From Cliona cf. orientalis (taxonomy: Eukaryota > Porifera > Demospongiae > Clionaida > Clionaidae): 64,000 nucleotides of DNA. How positions within the stretch are numbered: the stretch's first letter is position 1; each line of letters starts with the position of its first letter. The translations under genes and the position numbers were made by a program. The stretch is taken from contig OZ005700.1 in assembly GCA_963930775.1 (NCBI GenBank), forward strand, positions 8,814,609 through 8,878,608, written 5' to 3'. Under the pieces are notes generated by a model, which searched no databases, was not told the DNA's origin, and was given only the letters and a program-made list of their open reading frames with translations. Positions 10,701 to 23,180 of the stretch are shown one piece after another.

Positions 10701-13700
10701 AATGTATAGACAATGAAATGGGAGATGCAGGTGCATGTATGCATAAATATTTGCATGATTATGTATGAGTTTGTGTGTGTGTGTGTGTGTGTATTTCTAA
10801 ATAGTGCTCATTCAGGAATCTCTCTCTCTCTCTCTCTCTCGCAGGCTCTAGTGCACAATCCCTCCATGATCCTCCGCTACACACACATCGTTCTCGATGA
10901 AATCCACGAGAGATCAACTGACGCCGATTTCGCTTTAATCATCGTCCGCAAGCTAGTAGCCACCTCAGATAATCTCAAAGTGATCATAATGTCGGCCACC
11001 ATGGAGGGACACACCATCGCCAACTACTTTGAACAAGCCATTAGCTTCACTGAAGTGGCTGATCCCTACTTCGTGGGTGCCAAGCGCTACACAGTGGACC
11101 AGTATTTCATCGATGAATTGGACCAGCTGGTGGACGTCAAGAAGCCAACCTGGAGTGAGTGGCAAACTACTGCCTCGGTGAATCTGAAGCAGCTCGTCCT
11201 TCAACAACCACCGGAGAATCTTGTGGAAGCTCTGAACAGGACACCTTGTGTGACAGTCTTCGCACAAAATGTTTGCACCGAGCTGATCATATCTCAGGCC
11301 AACCTTGGAGAACAGACACTTGTGTTTTTGCCTGGCATATCGGAAATTGCTACCTACTACGACACGCTGAACACAGTACTCGATATCCGAGAGATTAAAG
11401 ATCACTTTTTAGTGTTTGTCATGCACTCTCAAGTGCCCTTTGAGGATCAGAAGGAAGTATTCAGGCCGCCCCCTCCGAACAAGGCACACGTCATCCTTGC
11501 CACAAACATTGCCGAGAGTTCCATCACTCTGCCAAAACTCAGGACGGTCATCAATTTTGGCATCTACCGTCAGCTGGAGTACAACAGCAAGCGTCACATG
11601 ACACAACTGACCAAGAAGTGGTGCTCGCAAGCATCGTGCGCTCAGAGGGCGGGGAGAGCTGGACGCGTTTTCGAAGGAGTTGCCATCCACCTGTTCACGA
11701 AGCGTTTCTATTGGGTCATTGTTCCTGAGTTCGACACACCCGAGATACTGCACGCTCCCCTTGCCAAGCTCGTCCTTCAGGCCAAACAGATTGGCTCCAA
11801 GATGGGGATTCCCCTCCCGTCCGAGTTCCTGAGCCAAGCCGTAGATCCTCCCTCCTTGGAGCAGATGGAGTTGGCCCTCAAAGAGCTCGCCTCGTTTGGA
11901 GCCATTGTGAGTCGACCGGGTTGTCCCATATCAGAGGAAGCGGAGATCACCCTCCTAGGTCAATTTGCTCTTACTCTACCGCTGGACATAGAATTCAGCA
12001 GACTGGTCCTCTACGGGATACTCTTTGGTGTTCCGACGGATGCCATTGCGATTGCTGCAGCTGCTTCTCTCTCTCAAGACGTGTTCAACCTGCCGACAAG
12101 GATGATCATCAAGGAGGACTGCGTCTTCAGTGAGAGTCTGAAGCGCAGCATGCACTCAAGATGCTTCTTTGATGGCGGTCAGTACAGCGACCCGATCATG
12201 GTCTGCAATTTGTTCCGGAAATGGATCGATTATCGGAACCATTGTGCCACGGAAGAAGTCCCACTCTCCAAACACACTTTTCTCACTTCGTTTTGCCGGA
12301 ATCATGCTGTACGTTGGAATCGTTTGCTACTTCTTGAGCACTCGGTGGCCGAGATTGCTTCTCGAGTTCTTCCCCACGTCCCTCGGGAATACCACCTCTA
12401 CGACGACATTCACACACTCTCGGACATCACGTGCTACCGACGTGGATTCAACTTCACGAGTGATCTGGACGAGAGTGGTGGTGGAAGGAAGCAGCGAAAG
12501 TTGAGACTATCGAGCATCTCTCTCCAGTTCTGTGACAACCCGAACACGATCAAAGCCCTTCTCGCCGCCTCGTTTGCTCACAACTTTGTGATTGGTCACA
12601 GGGGTGTGGAGAGTCCTTGCACGAAGGAGAGGAAGGATTCTTGTCACACTCTCACCGTCATGAGTAGCCTCAACTACGACCCCGGTGAGACGGTGACTCT
12701 CCGGAGTGACAACATCGCTACAGCACAGGACGTTCAACACCTCATCTCTGCTGTTCTGCCTCATCGATACTGCGAGGCTCAGCTTATGGATCGTGTCTGG
12801 TACATTCACCTTCACCCCGAGTTTAGTAGCAACCCAAAGACCGCCCTAATGAGAGCTCAGATGGGTGAGAGATCCAAACCGGAACCACCGTCTGTTGGTG
12901 ACTTTCTGACCGATACTTCTGTCATCCAGCAAAAGCTCTCTCTGGACATTTGCTACTTTTGGCAGTACGGTGAAAGGAAGCCATCTTGGAAGGTAGCCAA
13001 CGCTGCCTTTACAAAACCGCGCCACCCTCTGGTGGTCAACTGGACTCGTGTGAGTAAGGAGAAGGAGACTGTCTTTTTCAGTGAGTGGAGAAATCCATCT
13101 GGGTTCATCTGTGATCTTAGCCTTCAGTGTCCTCCGTTTTTTGGAGTAGTATCAACAATGCAGGGCCTCCAGTACCGTAATGCTGTCAGCGCTCGCGGAG
13201 TCACCATTCTCCCCAGTCTAGCTAATGGAAAACAGGCGCTACTGATGCTGCTGGCTTTTCAGTCTCAAGCCATTAGAGTTGATTTTCAAGTCAGGGACAA
13301 CTTTATCTCTGGTTTGGTGATAGACTCCTTTCCCCTGCCTCTACCAATGGTCCAATTGGAGAAAATATCTGCCAATGATATTCTTCGAATCAACCAACTT
13401 AGAGAAGCCATATCAAAGGTGATGAAGACTAATATTGATGGTGGCAGCAGCTGTTTCTTCCCTATGGAAGAGATGTCTACCATTCATGCTCTGCTCAAGC
13501 GTGTTCTCGAGGAAACTCCAACATGTAGTCTCACCAAGCCCCTTGATAAATCCTCCCTCCCCACCAGAACTGGCGTGGTTTCCCTTCGAGAAGATGAGGA
13601 CAGCACAGATCCAGAATTTGACTTTGATTCAGATGAAGAAGAAATAACACTCAGTTCCTTCCAATTTTATCCGCCTCTTCAGTGCACCCTGCTGGATGCC

Positions 13701-16700
13701 ATCTCCTCTCAGCCCTTTCCTCTGGACAGCCTTGAAGTGGAGCACCTGTTTCAAAAGAAGACCAGCAGCAGTGGAGGAGTGAGAGAGCAAAGGGTATCTT
13801 CTTCTGAGTCAGTCCAAGTGGAGCAACAGCTAGTTGTACCTATAGAGCAGCCAGAGAATCCCTTGGGAGATTCAAAACCAGAAGAACTTCACCAACTAGA
13901 AGCACACCAGTTACCTCCCTCAAACCAGCTGTCTGTGTCAGACCAACTGCCTCTATCAAACCAGCTGTCTATGTCCCAACAGCTGCTATTTTCAGAACAT
14001 GTCCATCAACAGCACCACCAGCAGCTGTTAGAGCAGCAAGGAGGATCATTCCAGCTGTCACCGCTAGCGGAGCCTTTTGTGCCTATCAATACTAGTTCCG
14101 ATCCCATGCTACATGTATCTCCCCTTGTTGTTCCGATGGCTACTCCCAACCATAGAGGACAAGGAAGTCAACCACATCTGCACAACCAAGCTAGTCAATG
14201 CTCACCACCTCATGGTACAATTCAGAACCTTCCAGTTCCAAAAATGCAAGGGTCACCCGTCCATAGTGTGCCGAGTATGCCATTTGGTGGTGAACGTTTC
14301 AGAGGAGGGCAGCTGCAGCCAAACGTCATCGGAGGTGGCATCAACCAGAGACCAACTCCTCAGGTTCAGTCATATCCAGACTACCATGGCGCTCCAAGAG
14401 TTCCTCCTCCCCCTCCTCCTCCACCACTTCCTTCGTTACCTATTGACCCCTATGATCTGCATTCTAATTATCCTACCAACTTGCTATCCATCATATTCCA
14501 CTTACTAGACAAAGCATCTTGCAAGCCAGCTGGGGAGGGAGAAGTGGAAGTGCAAAAGGCAAAGCTTCTCTGCCAACGGTTGATGCTCTTTGAGTCGGCT
14601 GCGCAGCAACTACAGCCACAGCTACAGCTGCAACCAACCTTACCTCCTCCTCCTCCTCCTCCCTTCACTCAGAGCCAACATGGAGGGGGGCTGCCTCCTC
14701 CAGAGTATAATAGACCTTGTCCAGCTCCTCCTAGAGGGAAGGAGAGCTTGAGCCCTCCTTCTGCCATTCAGGTAATACAGCTCAAGGCTGAGAAAGGCCA
14801 TGCTCCAGAAGAGATTGCTTCTACTACAGAATCAGTCGGTCCATTAGAGACTGCTTCTAGTAAAGAACCAGTCCTCGCTGAGCCCACTAGTGAGACTACT
14901 ACAGAATCATTTGGTCCAGTAGAGACTGCTTCTAGTAAAGAATCAGTCCTCCCTGAGCCCACTAGTGAGACCACTACAGAATCAGTTGGTCCAGTAGAGA
15001 CTGCTTCTAGTAAAGAAGCTGAGCCCACTAGTGAGACTCCATCTTTACAAGATGGTCCACGTGTTGAAGAAGGTTCACCAATTGCTAGTTCAGAGGTGCA
15101 GTCTGATATTTCTCAAGACACTCAACCTCTCCACTCCCCTCCAGTAGAAGCCACCAGCTCTAGCATTGAAGAGCCTTCCTCTCTGACGGCTGATATGGCT
15201 CCCCCTGCTAGTGAAAGTCTACCTTCCATTTCTGTTCAGGAAGCTGTCGTCGATAGTGTAAAGGAAGATGTTACCAAGGGACTTTCACCACCTGGTTCTC
15301 CTCCTCAGAGAGAACCCCTCAGCTCCATTACTGCTTCTGCTTTGACACGAACTGAACAGCCTAAAAGCCAGCGGCATCTCAGCGATCCTCCATCCGGTGC
15401 GAGTAGAGGGCAACCGAAGATATACGACTCTCAGCTGGCTCAAGCCTTGCTCTCTCCCCCTCGCCATTACTCCTTCCCCAAGTCATTTCATCCACCATTG
15501 TCTCCCTCCCAGTTGGCAACGCTGAACTCCAACCGACCATTCTCTGCGTTCCTTTCTTCCCCAAGGAGACCTAGTTTCTCTCGGCAGCTTCCCATGTCTG
15601 GTGCTGGCGGCTTTTTTCATCACAGTGCTCCTGCCTTGCCTAGTGGTGCCTTTGAATGTCGTGTACAACCAGCACGAACTCCATCCACCTCAGTACCAAT
15701 GCAAGGAGGTGTGTGCAATGGAGCTCCATTAACCAGGACAGCTGCAGTTGCAAACGATGGTGTACTTCAAAGACCTCCTCCACCCCCTCCCCCTCCTCCT
15801 GGATTCACCTCTCAGTCTCCTCGTCATGAAGTTCCAAAGTCACCTGCAGGCGCTCCAGCGTCATGTTCTATAGAAGCCTCTGTTCCCCCTCCACTGCCAG
15901 TGCATCCGGAATTATCTGGTCCGACTACCGTACCACCGGCCCAAGCAGCGGCATCTACACTGTATCGGGTCGTCAACGTGAAAGACCTGAATAATTCTAC
16001 ACCAGAGGATGGTTTGCTAGCCACTCCTGAAACCTTTGTGCCTCAAGCCCCTCCTCCTCTGTCGCCGTGCTCTCTCCCCCCTCCCCCTCCTCCACATGGC
16101 CATGAGAGGAATGTTCCTGCGGCAGTTACTTCCTCCATGTGTCCCCCTAGTCATAGTCGTGGTCGTGCATCACAAGGAGAAAGGAGAAGAATGCCAACAC
16201 AGAAGACATCGTATCACACGCAGCACGCCAAACCTTCATTTCACTACCAAGGCCCCCCTCCCCCTCCTCCTCCCCCTCTCTCCTCTCAGCAGGCACATGG
16301 CGGCTCCTTGAACCCCAATTCCCCATTGCTGCCCCCTCCTTCAGGTCTTGGATGGCCCCTCCCTCCTCCCCCACCCCCTCCCATCACTCATTACGGGAGG
16401 CACAAACACGTCAAGGTCCCTCCTCCTCCTCTCCCCCCTCCTCGTCCTCATCCTGACCTCATCATGAACTACACAGCTCGGCACAAAGTCTCTCCTCTGA
16501 TGACGGCCTTGATGCCCGACTCAAATCATTTCCACGTCCAGAACTACCAAGCCTCGGGCCTGCACGTTCAGTCACTGGAGTACAACAGGAGTGCGAACAA
16601 CAATAGGTGGGAGAGGAGAAGTCCGTCGTATGAGCAGTTTGGCATTCCTGGAGAGCAGCTAATGCAGTACTTCTGCACTATGCTGGCCACGAAGGGGAGA

Positions 16701-19430
16701 GACTTGGAATTGAACCTGCTCTGTGGACCGTACTATCGAGACCTGCTCAAGTGCTACAGGGTCTGTGCGAGGGAGAATGAGTTGCTCTCGCCTTCCTTCT
16801 TTGAGCGGTACTCCTGTTTCACGGTCTACGGAGAGCCGGGTCACTTCATGGTCAGGTTGAATCCCGTCACCAAGGAAGATCACGTGACAGAGCAAAGTCA
16901 CATGACACAGCTAGGCTCCACCTCTTCTAGTAAAAGCGATGCTCCACCTAATAGTATCAAAATTGGTGGTGAAGAAGCTACTGTTAAGCGTGGTGACGAA
17001 GAGAAGACGTTAACAGCTGCAAATGGCCAACGCCAACCACCAACTGTCGATGCCACCAAAAAAAGTGAAGATTCCATTCCAAAACTGAAAGAGTCCTCTG
17101 CTCCGTCGCAAGGTTCGGTAAATCCTGATGTGCTCCAGATTGTTCATGATATGCTCAACAAGATGTTTGAGCTGATTGGCGAGTGCCCTGAGACAGAAGA
17201 GCCCCTCTCCAGTGTTGTCGACAAATCCAGCGTTACTGTAGCTGATGCTGAAACTACTGAAGCACCAACGTCTTCTAGAGGTGATGGGCCAAAGACAAGC
17301 AGTGCTGATCCAGAGAAGGAGACGATTGAATCTCCTCCTCTCTCTGCTGGGGCTGGGGAGAACTGGAATGAGGAAAGTGAAGAAATGCATACTCGACCAC
17401 CTCCTATTGTCAGCACTGATTCTGCACCCGAGTCTGAAGCACCTGTTGCCATGACAACCACTGAAGACTCGGCTATAGAGAAAGGGGATGTGAGTGAGAA
17501 AGATGATGAAGTAAGTACTGGGCCATCATCAACTGTCAGTGCTGATACAGTGTTAGAAGCAATTTCCATGGCTGAAGGTGGTGCTCAAGAAGACATTCCG
17601 GGTGTTATACCAACGATAGTCACTGGTGGGGATGAAGAAATAGAGAAACAGTCTAGTTCCATTGTTCCTGAAGAAACTCGGCTTCTGACTGAACCTGAAG
17701 ATGGTGAATCTGATGCTGTTGAAGAACCAGTCACTGGAGGAGACAAAACTGAAGAGAAGCAGTTGCTTAGCTCCGTTGATCCTCTCTATGTGGCCACAGT
17801 AGCCAGAGTGAGTCAATCCTCTACTTTAGAGGAAGATGGTGATGCCATCATAGAACCAGCTGCTGGAGGAGGTGAAGACGAAGAGAAGCAGCCACAAATC
17901 TCTGATACTCCTCTATCTCTGGCAACTGACATGATCCTGCCAATTGAGTCTACCAGTGAAGACTGGGACAGCATTGCAAACCTAGATGCTGAAAGAGAGA
18001 AGAAACCTGTCTCTGTTGAATCCGCCACCCTGGAGGATTGGGCTGATACTGTACAGACAATCACTGGAGAAGAGGAGGTTGAGGAGAACAACATTGCTGT
18101 GTCCTTGGCAACCGAAGTTTCCCTGCAGATTGAATCTGAGGACTGGGGAGCTACATGTACTGTAGAGCCAGTCACTGGAGAAGGTATGGAACAGGAAGAT
18201 GAAGAGAAACAGCCACTCTCTCCCCCAGAAATGACTCACACAGAAGAACCATCCAATAATTTAAAAAAAGATCAAGATACTGTCATATTCACTGTCGAAG
18301 ATAGGACTGAAGAGGACCGGTCACATGATCTGGTACCTTCAGATTCTGAAGTACCCCAGCTACATTTATCTGAGCCACAGCAGTCCACTGAAGAAGACTG
18401 GGGTGCTGAACTCAAGCAGCTGCCACAACTATCTTTAGCCACAACTGCAGATGAGCACACTCTGTCCTCTAGGGAGATGACTCCCACCTCCTCAGTCGTC
18501 ACTTATGATGAAGAAGGCTGTGTTGAGGTTGAGCAGCTTGCTTCTTGCCAGGGACAGTCGGCTCCTGAGCAGGTAGAGTCTTCTACTCATCTCAAGCCTG
18601 AAGGACCAAGGGAACAGACTCCAGCTGTAGTTTTTGACGAAGATTGCTGGCAAGAGAATGCTTCTCCTGAGTGTATAAGTGTCAGGAGTGTTGAATGCAA
18701 GCCATTAAGAATTCTCAAGAAGGAGGTGCCGTACGAAGGTGATGAACCAATTGGAACACAGTGGTATGAGCGTAAGCCTCTTCCTCCCACTCGCAGAATG
18801 GGGGGAGCCAGTGGTAGGGATGGGCCTGAAAAGAGCGGTGATGGTGGTGGTGGAGGTAAGAAATCAAAAAAGAAGAAGAAGAAAAGACGCAGATGGGGAC
18901 GAGAAGAGGATGATAGGCATATAAGGTTCTCTCCCGCCCCACGAGATGAAGCTAGAAGCACCTCAAGAAGACCTGGAGGGCAGTCCTCATCTTCAAAACA
19001 TAAAGAACAGTCGTCTTCATCAAAAGATAGAGGACAATCCGCTGCTTCATCGAGAGGTGAAGAGCAGCTATCTTCATCATCAAGAGAACGGCCATCTTCA
19101 TCGAAAGGTAGCTACTACAGAGGCCAATCGTCTTCATCAAGAGACAGCTACAGGGGATATGAGCACCGTCAGCGCTCGAGTGAGGGGAAACAACGCTTCA
19201 CAAGAGAGAAAGGAGATGGTGATGACAGAGTTAGTGACTCCTCCCAAACATCAAGGGAGGATAGAAGGTTTGGTGAAGAAGGTGGCTATGGCGATGGTAG
19301 GAGGAGAGACACTCGAGAGTTCTATGCGAGAAGAAACTGGTGTATGGGACCCACGGGTCGATGGTACGAGTACGGTGCCGGGTGGAGGCAAGATAAGAAG
19401 AAGGACCAGAACTCTGAATCAGCAAAATGA
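7712..19430 (+). CDS. Giant FAM120/PIN-like plus DExH RNA helicase protein
   Basis: Exon 1 (7712-10648) and exon 2 (10845-19430) join in phase 0 across one 196 bp intron, giving about 3,840 residues; exon 2 alone is 8.6 kb. Residues 1-300 resemble the FEN/XPG-type PIN fold of the FAM120 family (LYGGD, then GIRPIFFIGG, then a GLKESQLADMA stretch), but the usual acidic metal ligands are not apparent, so it is probably non-catalytic. Residues 350-680 also look FAM120-like. A DExH helicase follows: GETGCGKST near residue 895, DEIH at 997-1000, SAT near 1029 and QRAGRAGR near 1245, then an HA2-like region from about 1365 and a probable OB-fold to about 1750. The rest is mostly disordered: Gln/Pro-rich, many poly-Pro runs, acidic repeats and a basic Ser/Arg-rich end (about 3,680-3,800). 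One folded island near 2,910-2,990 (QLMQYFCTMLATKGRDLEL to GHFMVRL) resembles a LOTUS-like winged helix. RNA remodelling is the likely role. The start could be preceded by a non-coding exon. Confidence 0.8.
14818..15045 (+). repeat. Coding tandem repeat inside the giant helicase protein
   Basis: A unit of about 23-24 residues occurs about three times in tandem, built on E-S-V-G-P-V-E-T-A-S-S-K-E followed by PTSET. The nucleotide copies are nearly identical, so the expansion is recent. The region lies in the disordered part of the protein, about residues 2,305-2,380. Confidence 0.8.
18976..19145 (+). repeat. Ser/Lys/Arg coding repeat near the C-terminus
   Basis: Imperfect repeats of S-S-S-S-K or R-G-Q-S-S-S-S encode a basic low-complexity tail with an RS-like character, typical of disordered RNA-binding or granule-forming segments. 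Function is inference. Confidence 0.6.
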
Positions 19431-19682
19431 AATTACAAATCATAAACTGTGTAAACCTTATGTTGTATATTGACCAATCAGTAATGTTAATCTCTATCTA
19501 TTATATCACTGTGATCATGTATTTTAATCCCATAATATCTGCTTTGCAGTATCATGTTTCATCATGTGTCTTAATTATGTCATCATTGTGTTTCATTACA
19601 AAATTTGAAAATATGGACTTAAAATGGGATGTCTGGGATTGAATTCCTACATAAATGACACAAACAAAACATACAAAGTTTT
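19431..19682. other. Convergent 3' ends, spacer
   Basis: 252 bp separate the stop codons of the giant helicase gene (plus) and the sulfotransferase gene (minus). It is AT-rich and holds both 3' UTRs; no coding exon seen. Confidence 0.5.
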
Positions 19683-21870
19683 TTACAAAAATCTGAGAAT
19701 ACGTTTATGACTGTCTCTCTCCTCTGGGTAAAGGTGGTAGTAAAAATCCAACTCTTTGTAAATCCTCTCGTAGAGGGCCGTCTTGAGCTCAGCACTCAAC
19801 TGTGAGTAGTAGGTGGCCATTTTTTCTCTCGTCTCTTGCCCCACTGGGTGAGCCCCTTCGTTTGAGAAGTAATCTGTACTCCCATTCAGTTTTGCGATCA
19901 CCAGTGACATATCCGTGGCATACAGCTTGAATGCTCCGTAGAAATCATACCTCACCCTACATGGTTGGGAGTTGACCAACATCGTAGAGTAGTGCTCATC
20001 TATTTGCTTAGCATTTGAGCCTATCCACCACTCTATGTACTCACTGAAGGTAACAAGAAGTTCATAAGATCCGTTAGAAGCTGTCCATTTATCCAGATCC
20101 TCCTTCCTGGTTTTCATCAAGATATAGCGCTGGTAGATGTCGGGGTTCGTAAGCTTCTTGGTGAACTGTAGTGGGGGTGAAATTTTGTCCAGGTAGGCCG
20201 AGAGTAGCCTTTCTAAAGGGTGGCGTACGAACGTGAACTTGAAATAAGACTTGACTCTTTGCAGCCTCTCCCTATCGTTTAGATCTTGATTGAGGAGAGA
20301 GACCTTGCTTACGCCTGGTTGTAGGAACCTTCCTTCCAACCTCTGGTGTTCCCAGGAGTCGGACATGTTATACTGCAGCGCTTTCTCCGAGATGAGTCCT
20401 TGGTTGAGAAAGAAGAACCGCTTGAGGTTAGTGCACCCCACCTGCAGGGAGGCAGTGCAAGATTGCCAAGCCATTATAGGCACATTGATTTGTGTACAAA
20501 TAAATCTTGGATTTGATGCCATACAGGATGCTAATACTATAATGTGTATAGGGATAATAATATTATAATAATTATAATGAGTTACTGAAAAGGTATGTTT
20601 TAGCTATGTTTTGGGTAGAGTTCTTGTGGCCAGCCACTCCTAGTACTTGTGAACATCAACAATGTGCAGTAATATTGAATTAACTGTGTCCTATTTGGAC
20701 TGGAGTGTAGAATAGTAATGCATGCCATTTCCACTACCTCACAATGGAATCTGTCTATAGCGGTCAGCCATGAGCCCAAAAGCAGAAACAACACTTGGCA
20801 ATGCATGGTCATTAATACCCAGGTACCTTTGGAATGAAGCAGAGTAGCGTTCTCCTTTCATCGTCGTAGAGCAAGTGCCTAAAGAGTTTGTATCTCAGCT
20901 GCTTCTCACTGGTGCTGTTGTTTGGCAGTAAATATACAAGCTCATCCTCACCGTACTTCTTACAAAACTTGTCCACTTGTTTTCTCTGCCACTGCACAGT
21001 GGAAAAACATCACTTGATTCTTGTATTGCTACTGACGTAGCCTACTAACATATTCCCTTGCCCTATTCCCAGCTTTCAATACATGTACCATCTCTCCTGT
21101 GCCGGATATTGTCTAATAAAATTTACCATCTCTCCTATACTAGACTCTGTCCTGCATATAATTTTATCATGCCAGATACTGTCCTTCCGGACATTGTCTA
21201 GCAAATAAATCATCTCTCCTGTGTAAATATTATTTCTCCTCTGTCGGACATTATCTAGCTATTATATTATGCCAGACATTGTCTAGCCATCTCTCCTGTG
21301 CTGGATATTGTCTAGAAAATAATAACCATCTCATCTGCCTGACATCATTGCTACCACTTCACACATTCTCACCTCTCCTCTCACATTGATGTCTGGATAC
21401 TGTGATATGGAAATCTCTTTACTCTGTCTATGACCTACAGGAATAGTATAATATACACTCCTATTCATTATTCTGATATCTATTGCCAATCAAGGGGAAG
21501 GGTCTATAGCAATTCTTGCTATTGAGCTGTTGTATTCTTTGGTCTATAATAATATCTAGATTACCTATCAATGCAGAGAGTTTAAAGTAGCTTAGTAGAC
21601 CTATGATATTATAAAAATTTATAAATAATTATTGGTACCTTTCTTGTTCTCTTGAGCATGGGCTAGCCTGAAGCCACCAGCAATATCAGGAGAATCTTGG
21701 TGGTCACTCTGCAGACTACTGAGAGAGGCTGTATCCAGCTGAACACACACTGAGCACTGCTTCTGGTTGTGGCTGAGGAGCAGTAAGTCCACCAGCAGCA
21801 CGCAGAACAGCACACAACCCAACAGCCAGCCCAGAGCCAACTTATGCATCCTCCTTAGTAAACTATGCAC
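19683..21870 (-). CDS. Golgi carbohydrate sulfotransferase (HNK-1ST/CHST8-14 family)
   Basis: Four in-phase exons, 21639-21870, 21373-21434, 20827-20991 and 19683-20441, give 405 residues. The protein is type II: after MHSLLRRMHK comes a signal anchor (LALGWLLGCVLFCVLLVDLLLL), then a short stem and the catalytic domain. The PAPS-binding motifs of this family are present: the 5'-phosphosulfate loop PKVGCTNLKR, created exactly across the exon 3/4 junction, and the 3'-phosphate site FVRHPLERLLSAY. The family (Pfam Sulfotransfer_2) transfers sulfate to GalNAc, GlcA or related sugars on glycans in the Golgi; the acceptor cannot be told from sequence. Two Met codons (21870 and 21849) could start translation; both precede the anchor. 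Confidence 0.88.
21095..21320. repeat. Degenerate palindromic minisatellite in a sulfotransferase intron
   Basis: The second intron (20992-21372) contains at least five copies of a motif around GGACATTGTCTAG or GGATATTGTCTAG, each preceded by GCC, GCT or TCC. The same near-palindrome, in better-preserved form, builds the array at 32345-32875. Confidence 0.7.
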
Positions 21871-22904
21871 TCTGAAGCCTATTGCAGCTATATATACAGT
21901 GTACTTACAATTTTGGCTAGCATACTATGGGTGGGGGTGCACTAGAATGCACTGTACAGAACTAGGCTTTCTATGGCTTTTGTGCAGCAAACGGTAGCTG
22001 GGTATGTACATAATAGGATGTGGTACATGACCTTATGCGACAACAGTTGTAACTAAAGAGCTTTCTCCGTATTAAATTTTTGGTGATGTAGGTAATTCCT
22101 ACATAGAAACAGATCAGGTGTCCCAGTACATATCAATTACACTAGAAAAGGTGTACCATTAATGCACCAGCACACTAAGAGGCCCTTTAAAAAACTGCCC
22201 TGCATGATCTTAATGACGAAGATGCTATATAATATATATACAACTAAAAATATTTTCAGAAAGTGTCATTTTGTGCCATAACACACCCTATTGGTCAGAA
22301 TGGTAGGGCCGTATGCAAAAAACATGGTAACCATGGAGATGCACAAGGCACAAAGTGCCTCGTGCTCACGAGTCTATTAAAAACACTGTCAAGACATGCA
22401 ATTTTATGGAGTATACGGGTGTGGCAATTTCTGGGTAACTTCCATATAATATGTCTAAGAATGTTATTAAATGCGACTTCTAAGGATTTAATTTGGCTAC
22501 AAGTTAAGTAATGTCCCAAAGAACACCACCATACAACGACAGACAATGGAAGCTGAAAAGGACTGTCTTGATATGAGGGTCACGAGCAGAGAAACTACTC
22601 AAGATGTTAGCTTAATTAATATTCAGACCATCATCGAGTGAGCAGTGTAGCACATGCCCAAGATGAGTGACAAGTATCTGAAAATTCCCAGAAAAAGAAT
22701 TTGCCAGTGAATTTCACTTTATGAGCGAAAACATAATATTAACCCAGCATTGAAATTATGTTCAATAGCAGAGTTCAGTACACTCTCTTAGAAAAATAAC
22801 TTGTGAAAAAAGTGAAAAAAATGTTATTAATTATTACATAATACCATAGAAGGAAAAAAAAACAAAATTGTTTCACAAATACTTGTATTAAATAGAAGAA
22901 AAAA
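21871..22904. other. Intergenic, no gene seen
   Basis: About 1 kb of AT-rich sequence upstream of the sulfotransferase start. No spliced coding frame could be supported. A stretch at 22290-22340 is about 75% identical by eye to 50927-50975, so both may be remnants of one dispersed repeat. Confidence 0.4.
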
Positions 22905-22907
22905 AAT

Positions 22908-23180
22908 AGTCCCAATCATCCCTCCCCCCGGGCCGAGGTGCCGCAGCTTCGGTGATCCGTTTGGGAGTGACCCTGCGGACATTACCGCAGCTGGCATACT
23001 TCCAGGGATGGGGGGTATTCAAGGGAGGAACCTGGGCGACCCCTAAGCCATATATGCCCAGGACCATGTGCAGTTTTCAGCTGCAGGTGCCAGAGGATAC
23101 CCCTGACACCGTCTAGCCCCGATAGTCCCTCCCAGAAAATGCTATTTATTGAGCTGGGACAGGGGGTAGCAAAACGCGTA
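22908..23180 (-). ncRNA. Candidate structured RNA, GC-rich hairpin island, family unknown
   Basis: A GC-rich island in otherwise AT-rich DNA with several exact potential stems: CTGCGG/CCGCAG (22973-22990), CTGG/CCAG (22991-23005), GGGGTAT/ATACCCC (23012-23018 with 23097-23103) enclosing CCTGGGC/GCCCAGG (23031-23062) and TGCAG/CTGCA (23069-23085), and CCCAG/CTGGG (23131-23158). Read on the minus strand the island is followed by a T8 run at about 22901-22908, as at a Pol III terminator. I could not match it to U1-U12, SRP, RNase P/MRP, 7SK or 5S RNA. It could instead be a fragment of a transposable element. Confidence 0.3.

Noticed and set aside
10713..10844. N-terminal extension of the second giant frame
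   Set aside because: This part is intron: it holds GT and TC repeats and ends in GCAG before the helicase continues.
17010..18961. Several antisense frames of 75-141 codons
   Set aside because: They mirror the low-complexity acidic and Ser-rich coding of the giant gene on the plus strand and have no splice support or family resemblance.
22908..23180. 5S rRNA gene, 5S-derived SINE or organellar 23S fragment
   Set aside because: Only short stretches resemble these RNAs from memory; no full internal promoter or conserved core could be aligned.
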